Shown piece by piece: positions 40,131-46,574 of a stretch of DNA of 64,000 bases. Source of the stretch: Neomoorella thermoacetica (GTDB lineage Bacteria; Bacillota; DSM-521; Neomoorellales; Neomoorellaceae); contig NZ_MDDC01000007.1 in the NCBI RefSeq assembly GCF_001875325.1, positions 1 through 64,000 on the forward strand. Reading direction: 5' to 3'. Within the stretch, counting starts at the first letter, position 1. Each line of letters starts with the position of its first letter. Position numbers and translations under genes: made by a program. The notes beneath the pieces were generated by a model. The model saw only the letters and a program-made list of their open reading frames with translations, ran no database searches and was not told the origin of the DNA.

Positions 40131-40727
40131 TTAGGCTTTAGGTCCGATGTAAACGAAATTATGGCTTGCTCTCCATCCTACTTCATACCCCAACCCCTCG
40201 GCCACAAACCGCAGCGGCACGAAGGTCCGGTCGGCTTGGAGGAACGGTTCGGTGTCCATGTATTTAGTTACCCCATCCACGGTGTACGCCTTGCTGCCGA
40301 TGGTCATGACTACCGTGTGCCCGTTCTTGCTCAGGGTAACTTTTTGCTCTTTATCACTCCAGTCTACCTGGTAGCCCAGGGATTCGGCCACGAACCGGAT
40401 CGGAAATTGAGTGCGGCCGTTGGCGTCTACGAACGGCTTCCATTCGGGCTGGGAGATATCCACGGGACGGCCGACGAGGATTCGTTTCGTCCAAATGCCA
40501 GGTGCAACTTCCTCATCAGGTAACTTAACGTTTGGGGTAGTGAAATTAGGGTCATCAAAAGTAAACACTTTTACATATGGTGCTTGTTCTGGTTGATAGT
40601 AGTCATCTGGATATACTTTGAGAATACTCTCAACACTCTGCGCTCCCGCCGGAACGACCCCGGCAAAAAGGGCTACGGCCAAGGCCAGCAGGAGGGCAAC
40701 AACTACAAACTTGTTTTTGCTGGTCAT
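40131..40727 (-). CDS. Secreted stalk-domain protein (copper amine oxidase N-terminal type)
   Basis: 198 residues from the ATG at 40727 behind GGAGTTG. Signal peptide, a 70-residue linker rich in Asp, Tyr and Pro, then FPIRFVAESLGYQVDWSDKE and FVPLRFVAEGLGYEVGWRAS, the paired half-motifs of the stalk domain. These domains are very common in Clostridia secreted proteins. The linker part is more AT-rich than the domain. Confidence 0.85.
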   Translation of the reverse strand: MTSKNKFVVVALLLALAVALFAGVVPAGAQSVESILKVYPDDYYQPEQAPYVKVFTFDDPNFTTPNVKLPDEEVAPGIWTKRILVGRPVDISQPEWKPFVDANGRTQFPIRFVAESLGYQVDWSDKEQKVTLSKNGHTVVMTIGSKAYTVDGVTKYMDTEPFLQADRTFVPLRFVAEGLGYEVGWRASHNFVYIGPKA

Positions 40728-40845
40728 GGTGGTCAACTCCTTTCAAACGTTTTATTCCTCTTGAAAATTAGTTCTCTGTGCCGTTCGTTTTTCCTTTTAT
40801 CTACCATCTACCTAGCTAAATTTGACTTTGCCTTTCTTTGACTTT

Positions 40846-40874
40846 AGTTTACCATCTCCTTTCTACATTTACAA
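40846..40874 (-). promoter_or_regulatory. Promoter of the stalk-domain gene
   Basis: On the minus strand TTGTAA (40874-40869), 17-base spacer, TAAACT (40851-40846). Leaves a leader of about 115 bases to the ATG. No other feature is seen in 40737-40941. Confidence 0.5.
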
Positions 40875-40995
40875 ATGATGTTAATTACTGTATGTAATGG
40901 TAAATTAGCGTTGCAGCTTATAAGAACAAATTATCGCTTCTTTACCTCAAATTATGTCGAATTAGGCGATTTTTCATTGTAAAAGAACTACTATC

Positions 40996-41142
40996 CCGGA
41001 ACATCAGCATGATTCCGGTATTACCGCCAGCTGCTACCAGATAAGCCCCATCCCGGCCCCACCGCTTGCCGCTAAGGATCAAAGGTTGGCTAAAGGATTT
41101 ACCGAATCCATCCTTCATCAACGGCCAGAAAGCGGCGTTGCC
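40996..41142 (-). pseudogene. Fragment of a second copy of the 792-residue protein gene
   Basis: Plus-strand 41030-41142 matches 39758-39870 with only a few differences; translated (minus) it reads GNAAFWPLMKDGFGKSFSQP and ILSGKRWGRDGAYLVAAGG. Similarity fades toward 40996. It ends exactly at the right end of TnpB element 2, so the element inserted in, or moved with, a paralogue. The rest of that paralogue is gone. Confidence 0.8.
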
Positions 41143-41215
41143 CTGACATCCTCCCACCCCTAAAGGGGTGGGGTTCCCCTTCAGGGATAGTCGGTTTACG
41201 GATGTCCAAACAGAC
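41127..41215 (-). ncRNA. TnpB-2 guide RNA end with guide matching the neighbouring gene
   Basis: After the tnpB-2 stop come a TCCCTGAAGGGGA hairpin and CCACCCCTTTAGGGGTGGG, ending GGATGTCAG at 41143. The guide would start at 41142 (GGCAACGCCGCTTTCTGG). The same bases occur in the intact 792-residue protein gene at 39870-39853. Confidence 0.7.
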
Positions 41216-42556
41216 CTAAGCGGCCTGCTTGAACGTCCCCTGTTCACGGCCTTCAGGTGTGGTTTTTCTCCACACAAACAGGTTGACCGCCGGGCGTGCC
41301 AGTGCGCCCACTACTCCCGGCCGGTCCGGTAAAGTTAGACCAGCCTCGCGGAGATACCTTTGAAGAATATTGTACGCGCCCACCAAGTCGGCGTTCAGTG
41401 CAAGACCGCAATGGACGAATAATCCTCGATACACCCTGGCTTTTTTAGTCCTCCTGGAGCATACCGGGCAGGTGGTGCTGGTGCTTTTCTCCGACACTTT
41501 AATTACTCGAATGCCCGCAAGGGCCGCCTTGTAGGTGAGCAGGCTTATTATCTTGCTGAAGGGCCAGGCGTGGAGCTTCTGGTTGCCCACGTCTCCCCAG
41601 TCTTTGCCTGCGCGAATACCTTTTAATTCGCCGACTAAGATGGTGGAGACGTCATGGGCGATAGCCAGGTTGACCAGCCATTTTGTCAATACATGCAGGT
41701 AGTGGCTGCGCTGTCTCCCCCATTTAGCGTTCAACCTGACGCATTTCCTGCTGGTGGATTTAGTACACTTCGCCTTTTCTTTCTGGAAGTATCGATCAAG
41801 AGCTAAAAGTTCGCCGCCGGGCACAATGAAAGAAAAACCGTCGGTGATCAATCCCGCAATGATGTTCACGATTCCCAGGTCGAGGGACATGATGTTGCCG
41901 ATTTCACTGTATTTAATCATAACCTTGTGGGTGATATGCAGGTACCAGTCCCCGGTTTTGGGTTCGTAGACCAGCTTCACCTGCTGCACTTTGCCCAGGG
42001 TGACGTCCGGCGGGAGCTGGTATTCCAGCAAAATTTCCTGTCTGGCGTAGGTTTTGGGCAGCTTCAGCTTCACCCGGTTGCCCGGCAGCATTTCAAAAGC
42101 GTTCTGTTTAAAAGTTACGGTGCTTAACGAGTCCTTTTTTCTAAACCCAGGCGGATGAGCATTTTTATTGCCGTTTTTCCGGTGGGAGAACCAGGACCGG
42201 TAAGAATCGTCCTGTTCGCCCAGTATTTCCTGGGAGCTTTGGGACGGGAGCAGCTTGTACCAGCGGTTCGCCTTCAATTCCCGGCACTGCTCCGCGAAGC
42301 CCGGTATTTTGCCGGTTTCATTCCAAACAGAACGCCGGTGATGGTTGGCTCCATTCCAGAGCTTTGTGGCGGCAAAACCTAGAAGCCCCAGAAGCAGGGC
42401 ATCCCGGTCGCAAAGATTGACCACTTTAGCCTTTGCGGTTAGAGTCTGCATTGGCATACCATTGTTGGAATTTTTCTTCCGTGCCAGATTAATCACCCTC
42501 GCTTCTTTTGCATTTCAATATACTTGTGGAAATGCTTACTTTCTGTGGAAGGCTTA
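41143..42556 (-). mobile_element. IS200/IS605-type TnpB element 2 (no tnpA)
   Basis: tnpB flanked by the right-end hairpin at 41143-41165 and a left end marked by the sequence GTGGAAATGCTTAC plus TGGAAGGCTTACC (plus strand 42525-42556). The left-end sequence recurs alone at 43830-43860. No Y1 transposase gene is present, so movement would need TnpA in trans. Confidence 0.7.
41216..42496 (-). CDS. tnpB: TnpB RNA-guided endonuclease 2
   Basis: 426 residues, of a different subfamily from TnpB 1. RuvC residues are intact: Asp206 in IMSLDLGIVNI, Glu290 in TILVGELKGIR, Asp370 in LNADLVGAYNIL. The zinc finger is CPVC...VHCG, with one Cys pair near residue 343. A 45-residue proline-containing tail follows the last motif. 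Predicted active RNA-guided DNA nuclease. Confidence 0.93.
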   Translation of the reverse strand: MINLARKKNSNNGMPMQTLTAKAKVVNLCDRDALLLGLLGFAATKLWNGANHHRRSVWNETGKIPGFAEQCRELKANRWYKLLPSQSSQEILGEQDDSYRSWFSHRKNGNKNAHPPGFRKKDSLSTVTFKQNAFEMLPGNRVKLKLPKTYARQEILLEYQLPPDVTLGKVQQVKLVYEPKTGDWYLHITHKVMIKYSEIGNIMSLDLGIVNIIAGLITDGFSFIVPGGELLALDRYFQKEKAKCTKSTSRKCVRLNAKWGRQRSHYLHVLTKWLVNLAIAHDVSTILVGELKGIRAGKDWGDVGNQKLHAWPFSKIISLLTYKAALAGIRVIKVSEKSTSTTCPVCSRRTKKARVYRGLFVHCGLALNADLVGAYNILQRYLREAGLTLPDRPGVVGALARPAVNLFVWRKTTPEGREQGTFKQAA

Positions 42557-42563
42557 CCTTTAG

Positions 42564-42612
42564 GAACTACCCCCTCCTTAACCCGAGAAGGGTTAGGGAG
42601 GGGGTAGTTCAC
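42564..42612. repeat. Solo palindrome of the GTAGTTCAC family
   Basis: GAACTACCCCCTCCTTAACC at 42564 mirrors GGGTTAGGGAGGGGGTAGTTC, closing with AC. Same family as 5633-5680 and the TnpB-1 right end. It stands between TnpB element 2 and the stalk-protein gene. Confidence 0.75.
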
Positions 42613-42613
42613 G

Positions 42614-43255
42614 TCACTTTACACGAGGATTGATAAGTGTGACTGCGCCATCCCAAATGCTACTGTTGATTTGCAAAATGCGTACTCCAGATACATCAAA
42701 ACTGTATTCTTTAATCCCATCGGAAGGAGAGAGCGGAGGAGCTTTGCCGATCAGTTTTCCATCACCGTAAATACGTATTTCATCAGAAGAATCGAGAGTA
42801 GAATTATCCGGACATCCTGTCAAAAAGGTGAGAGTCTTGAACTTGCCACTAAGGTTCCAATAAATTTCGCCGTAGTCACAGCGGTAACCGTGATTGTACT
42901 GTATTCCTGTAATTGTGACCGGGCTACTACTTAACAACTTTACCTCGCTGCTTCTAAAAGGCTTTAGATCCGTGACTAGATCCATTCCCTCCGGCGGCAC
43001 ACCTATGTAAACTGTCCAATTCTGCTCGTCCCACTTGACCGGATAGCCTAAAGCCTCAGCGACAAACCGGAGGGGCACGAAAGTCCTGCCGTCTTTGATA
43101 AACGGAGGTACGTTGCAGACGACCTCTCTACCGTCCACTACAAGCCGGATGCTCGGAGCCGCCTGCGTCTCCTTAAGAGCGGCAAACGTTGCGATCAGGG
43201 CGGCTATAAGACAACAGCACAGTACTCCTAAAATTTTCTCTTTTTTTTTCACCAT
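42614..43255 (-). CDS. Secreted stalk-domain protein with C-terminal beta-sandwich
   Basis: 213 residues from the ATG at 43255 (GGAGGAGA upstream). Signal peptide (GVLCCCLIAALIATFAALKE), one stalk motif pair (FIKDGRTFVPLRFVAEALGY), then a region (ITGIQYNHGYRCDYGEIYWN; FKTLTFLTGCPDNST) similar to the NPCBM/galactose-binding-like fold. Probably a surface sugar-binding protein. The 149 bases upstream to 43404 hold no other gene that I can see. Confidence 0.8.
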   Translation of the reverse strand: MVKKKEKILGVLCCCLIAALIATFAALKETQAAPSIRLVVDGREVVCNVPPFIKDGRTFVPLRFVAEALGYPVKWDEQNWTVYIGVPPEGMDLVTDLKPFRSSEVKLLSSSPVTITGIQYNHGYRCDYGEIYWNLSGKFKTLTFLTGCPDNSTLDSSDEIRIYGDGKLIGKAPPLSPSDGIKEYSFDVSGVRILQINSSIWDGAVTLINPRVK

Positions 43256-43404
43256 GGGTCTCCTCCTTATAGCTGGTAATGTTGTTTTGATGTGCCTACC
43301 GCGATTCGCTCTCAAGAGCAATGCACCTTTCGTTACAAAGTTTATTCGACGCTTTCCAGCATTCTCCTCCTCAATTGAGTTTTAGATAGTAAGGTATGGA
43401 CTCG

Positions 43405-43626
43405 CTTTAACGTATACTTGACCGGAATATATAAACGCCGCCCGGAATATCCTGAAGAGAGCCTTAGTTCTGGAAGCAGCCTGACACTTCCCTACCGTGG
43501 GAACCACTGGACGTTAAGCCTGTGGAGCTGACCCGTTGGGTTTACGATGAAGCAGGAAGCCCCACCAAAGCACCTCCCTAACCCCTCCGGGTTAGGGAGG
43601 GGTAGTTCTCAACTGCGGTAACAGCT
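43405..43626 (+). ncRNA. Orphan TnpB-1-type guide RNA with tnpB 3' remnant
   Basis: 43405-43482 encodes only the last codons of a TnpB (NAA RNILKRALVLEAA then stop), matching the end of TnpB 1. From 43483 to 43610 the sequence is almost the same as the TnpB-1 guide RNA (CCGTGGGAACCAC, GTGGAGCTGACCCGTTGGG, palindrome to GTAGTTCTC). The nuclease gene is gone but the RNA scaffold is kept. Guide would start at 43611 (AACTGCGGTAACAGCT). It could work with TnpB 1 in trans. Confidence 0.75.
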
Positions 43627-43681
43627 TTAATGGTTTTTGAATACTTCCATAGGTTGATGATAATTAAGACACGGATTCTGC

Positions 43682-43804
43682 TTGACAACCATAAACTTAT
43701 AAAGGTATACTTTAAATAAAGATACGCAAAACTAAAGCTGAGAGTGGTGCCTCATCCAACCGAGGCGTTTTAACCGACCCCTTACTTTGGCAGAAGTAAG
43801 GGGT
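43682..43804 (+). promoter_or_regulatory. Strong promoter with structured leader or small RNA
   Basis: TTGACA (43682-43687), 18-base spacer, TATACT (43706-43711). The transcript would contain GCCTCATCCAACCGAGGC and a strong GACCCCTTAC/GTAAGGGGTC hairpin ending near 43804, with only a weak T tract. No open frame follows on this strand, so a small RNA is possible. No known riboswitch fits. Confidence 0.45.
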
Positions 43805-43827
43805 CAATTATTTCCTCACCTACGTGG

Positions 43828-43860
43828 AAATGCTTACTCTCTGTGGAAGGTTTACCATTT
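43828..43860 (-). repeat. Solo left end of TnpB element 2 family
   Basis: GTGGAAATGCTTACTCTCTG then TGGAAGGTTTACC (plus strand), the same as the left end at 42525-42556 with few changes. No transposon body follows. Confidence 0.6.
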
Positions 43861-43872
43861 TAAAAATGGGGG

Positions 43873-44394
43873 TTAGGAGCTTATATTAGATCTATCGAAT
43901 TTTTTTCGCCCATCCTTAGAATGATTTACGGATAGATCCACCTGCCCATTCCATAGTCTCCATAACCATTGTTCAATCCGGTCTAACGGTTCAAAAAATC
44001 TATTCAGCTTTAGTTCCCAAGAGAACAATCGGCGTTCAAAATTATTGCCGTAAAAATGATACCACGTCCGCACCGCGGTTAAGGCAATCCACCCACCAAG
44101 TACCCATTGAGGATAAAAACCTACAAAGTATAATATGCCAATCCCAAAGACTAAAGGCCATACTATAAGAAGTGATAGGTAAGCTATTACAGCAACAAAA
44201 AATATCAGAATTGCTATTGCGAAATCTATTAAGGCAATGAATCCGCCGCCGAGCAATATAATTGATTTGTCTACAGTAGCAAACCATCTATGGAAACTCT
44301 GAATAGGATAAAAAGCTAATTTAAGGAGCCAGACTACAACCAATAATAATGATTTCACCATTTCAAGTCCAAAAATCTTTAATACATTTGTCAT
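43873..44394 (-). CDS. Membrane protein of unknown function
   Basis: 173 residues with four likely membrane segments (LLLVVVWLLKLAFYPI; IALIDFAIAILIFFVAVIAY; LVFGIGILYFVGFYPQWVLG). A basic, Trp-rich C-terminal tail stays in the cytoplasm. Base composition is AT-richer than the plasmid operons. No ribosome site close to the ATG, so the start is unsure. Confidence 0.55.
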   Translation of the reverse strand: MTNVLKIFGLEMVKSLLLVVVWLLKLAFYPIQSFHRWFATVDKSIILLGGGFIALIDFAIAILIFFVAVIAYLSLLIVWPLVFGIGILYFVGFYPQWVLGGWIALTAVRTWYHFYGNNFERRLFSWELKLNRFFEPLDRIEQWLWRLWNGQVDLSVNHSKDGRKKFDRSNISS

Positions 44395-44496
44395 AACGTA
44401 TTAATGTATACTCCCTCTGTTAGAAAATATGCTTACCCAAAAATGACTAATATCGTTTGAATCCATTTTATTCGTCAAAAAACAACTATTTCCTGC

Positions 44497-44694
44497 TTGA
44501 TCATCAGAAATTTAAAGTCAAACTACGACATCACAGTAAATCAAATAACTGCATACCTGAAAGCCCGCAGCGTCAGCCGTAACCGTTTCATCGTGAACGC
44601 AGTGGCTGAAAAATTGCATTGCGAGATGCAACTAAAATCTTTTAACTTTTCCTGCCAGGAAATTCCCATCCGTAATGGCTGGGAGTTAATTTAG
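44497..44694 (+). pseudogene. RHH-like small protein truncated by a TnpB left end
   Basis: DITVNQITAYLKARSVSRNR then FIVNAVAEKLHCEMQ fits the CopG/RHH strand-helix-helix pattern. From about 44640 the frame runs into a left-end sequence (TTTTAACTTTTCCTGCCAGG) like that at 12690-12765 and stops. TTG is the only start seen. Probably a broken antitoxin or regulator. Confidence 0.45.
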
Positions 44695-44755
44695 TCTTCC
44701 CTATTTCTGACAGCCCCAACGAAAGATGGAATAGCGTATCGAACTTAATTTCATA

Positions 44756-45073
44756 TCAGGATTTGCGAGGCAGCAGATTAGAATTCCTAAGAAAGCTATA
44801 AGAAATATTATAAAAAAAAGAAAGAAACTCCAGCCCAATTAAGCGCAAGGCTTCAAGTCTAAAATTCTGTATAAGTAGCAAACTTGCTGCTATGATCAAA
44901 AGAAAAAATGTGATTACACCCAAAAAAAGTAGTCCTAAAGAAGAATACCAAAGTATATAGTATAAAGCTTTAACAGTTAAATACCAAACATGCCTTCTAT
45001 TTACCGAGTCAAATCTCAAATTCTTGTACCTCCCCGTTTGCCTTTCGCGCTCGCACCCTGTGGCCCGTTCCAT
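44756..45073 (-). CDS. Possible small membrane protein, chimeric start
   Basis: The C-terminal 75 residues contain two membrane segments (ALYYILWYSSLGLLFLGVIT; FFLLIIAASLLLIQNF). The N-terminal part is read from a remnant of a ParM-like gene in another frame, so the protein start is doubtful. It may be the remains of a longer gene. Confidence 0.35.
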   Translation of the reverse strand: MERATGCERERQTGRYKNLRFDSVNRRHVWYLTVKALYYILWYSSLGLLFLGVITFFLLIIAASLLLIQNFRLEALRLIGLEFLSFFYNISYSFLRNSNLLPRKS

Positions 45074-45209
45074 CGTGAAGCAACCCACTAAGGGGGTCCT
45101 CAACAAAGGACGCCACTACCGCGGGAAAAGAGATCCTGGCCACCGGCGAAACTGCCTTGACGAAACCGTACCCCACGTCTACGCCTACGGCCCTGACCTG
45201 GGTTTTTGC
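45009..45209 (-). pseudogene. N-terminal remnant of a second ParM-like actin gene
   Basis: In the frame ending at 45009 the translation reads VRAVGVDVGYGFVKAVSPVA and RISFPAVVASFVEDP, matching the phosphate-1 region of ParM proteins (compare AIDIGYGQVKGL in the intact gene). No start codon remains, and the frame stops after 66 codons. The remaining 270 residues are missing. Confidence 0.65.
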
Positions 45210-45243
45210 ATATAATGTTTAGTTATTAACTTGAATTGTCTAC

Positions 45244-45285
45244 GTAACTTCCTCCCCACCCCTGAAGGGGTGGGGAAGAAGTCAC
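45244..45285. repeat. Solo palindrome of the GAGGAAGTTAC/GAAGAAGTCAC family
   Basis: CCCCACCCCTGAAGGGGTGG GG flanked by GTAACTTCCT on one side and GAAGAAGTCAC on the other. Both flanks look like right ends of TnpB-2-type elements, one on each strand. Confidence 0.65.
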
Positions 45286-46085
45286 TTTTTTTCCCACCCC
45301 TGAAGGTGTGAGGAGGAAGTTACACCAAATTTCGCCTCCAGTATCTCCTTTTGTTCCTCTTCCAAAAGTTCGGGCAACCGTGGATCAATATAACGCAAAT
45401 ATTTCCATTCGTCTTCTTCCTTTACTTTCTTTCGCTTCATATTTTTAAACTCCGGCCAATTCAACAAATACACGGCTTGTATCGAAGTAAGTGGAGCAAT
45501 TAGAAGCGATGTTTTTTCATCCTTTTTAGTTAAAAGCATTAAGGATCGTGGTTTGATCCAGTGGTACTTTAGGCATTTGCCTTCCACTATTTCCCCGGTT
45601 TTAAGGTGCAACCGCATAATGGGCACAACCCCGGCGATGTTGGCGGCAAAAAGGAAATTCTCTAATAGCCTTCGAGATATAAACAAACCCTCGTTGGGAG
45701 AAAATCTATTTTCTAAATGCATTAATACAGATCCGGCCCAACTCGGGAAAAAATTGATGTTGCGTCTGAATATTCCTGCTAAAAACGCCGTGGCGTATAC
45801 GCCAATTTCAAAATTCAACATCGCCCCCACATAAGCGGCGTATTTATCCATGCTAGTTTTCGAGGCATCCGAAACGAGAAAACCGATCACTCCTTGCAAA
45901 ATATCTTGTTTAAAAAAACGCGCCGTACAAATGAAAAAACCTGTCACCGCCAAAGTGCAAAAAAAGCCTACAATTATGGCTACCGCCCATCCAGTTGGCG
46001 AATCTAGTTCTTCTTTTTTCCCCGCCGTTAGGAAAAATAGCACTCCTGGCAACAACAGTGTGAGCAAAACAAAAGTGGTAGGCAT
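45282..46085 (-). CDS. Membrane protein of unknown function
   Basis: 267 residues. Two to three N-terminal membrane segments (FVLLTLLLPGVLFFLTAG; WAVAIIVGFFCTLAVTGFFI), a long cytoplasmic part with VVPIMRLHLKTGEIVEGKCL and LIAPLTSIQAVYLLNWPEF, then an acidic helix (LLEEEQKEILEAKFG). The layout resembles DUF6338-type proteins, but I would not name it. The last 11 residues come from a palindromic repeat. Confidence 0.6.
   Translation of the reverse strand: MPTTFVLLTLLLPGVLFFLTAGKKEELDSPTGWAVAIIVGFFCTLAVTGFFICTARFFKQDILQGVIGFLVSDASKTSMDKYAAYVGAMLNFEIGVYATAFLAGIFRRNINFFPSWAGSVLMHLENRFSPNEGLFISRRLLENFLFAANIAGVVPIMRLHLKTGEIVEGKCLKYHWIKPRSLMLLTKKDEKTSLLIAPLTSIQAVYLLNWPEFKNMKRKKVKEEDEWKYLRYIDPRLPELLEEEQKEILEAKFGVTSSSHLQGWEKK
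45293..45323 (+). repeat. Solo right-end hairpin fused to the end of the 45282 gene
   Basis: CCCACCCCTGAAGGTGTGAG then GAGGAAGTTAC. It encodes the last residues (SSSHLQGWEKK) of the neighbouring membrane protein, so its insertion changed that protein's C terminus. Confidence 0.6.
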
Positions 46086-46089
46086 GATT

Positions 46090-46431
46090 TCAGCTTCCCC
46101 CTCCCCGCTTAAAAACGATTATGCCCTCTCTATTTTTATCCAACACATTTAAAAATCCTGTTTTGGGGAAGAGCAAACGATAGCATGCAGCAAAGATCAA
46201 ACCAGCGATGGGCGCTAAAAAAGCCAGAAGGAAAATGTCGATGAAATGAATATGCGTTGGAAGGGAATCGCCCCACGCCAGCGTCAAGATCATGCTCATC
46301 AACACTCCAATGCCGTAAAGCATCAAACTGAACCAAAAAAGGAAAGGGACGGCGTAGCTGAACCATGCCTTTAAAGTTTGGTTGGCGATGAATACCCTTA
46401 AAACCGTATAGCTTGAAATTCGCTTAACCAT
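46090..46431 (-). CDS. Small membrane protein
   Basis: 113 residues from the ATG at 46431 behind AAGGGG. Three membrane segments (WFSYAVPFLFWFSLMLYGIG; GVLMSMILTLAWG; IFLLAFLAPIAGLIFAACY). Ends four bases before the next gene, so probably coupled to it. Family unknown. Confidence 0.55.
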   Translation of the reverse strand: MVKRISSYTVLRVFIANQTLKAWFSYAVPFLFWFSLMLYGIGVLMSMILTLAWGDSLPTHIHFIDIFLLAFLAPIAGLIFAACYRLLFPKTGFLNVLDKNREGIIVFKRGGGS

Positions 46432-46526
46432 AATGAATCCCCTTTGGAAAGAAATCATCTCTTTTTTTTAATTCCGCCGCCGGGCGGCCCTCCGGGGCGG
46501 CCGCATCACCCTATTCCACGCCGGAT

Positions 46527-46558
46527 GCCCCGGCCTTTAGGCCTGGGGAGGAAGTCAG
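46527..46558 (+). repeat. Solo right-end hairpin of the GAGGAAGTCAG family
   Basis: GCCCCGGCCTTTAGGCCTGG then GGAGGAAGTCAG. Downstream of the TadZ-like fusion gene. The preceding 46465-46510 has another GC hairpin (CGCCGGGCGGCC...GGGGCGGCCGC). Confidence 0.6.
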
Positions 46559-46574
46559 CACCCCACCGTCATTT

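Noticed and set aside
40942-41277. 111-residue frame spanning the TnpB-2 right end
   Set aside because: Chimeric: it joins the TnpB-2 3' end, its right-end hairpin and a gene fragment. It is not a natural gene.
43682-43770. c-di-GMP-I riboswitch (segment ATACGCAAAACTAAAGC resembles its second conserved block)
   Set aside because: The first conserved half and the closing stem are absent from the transcript, and no gene follows in that direction.
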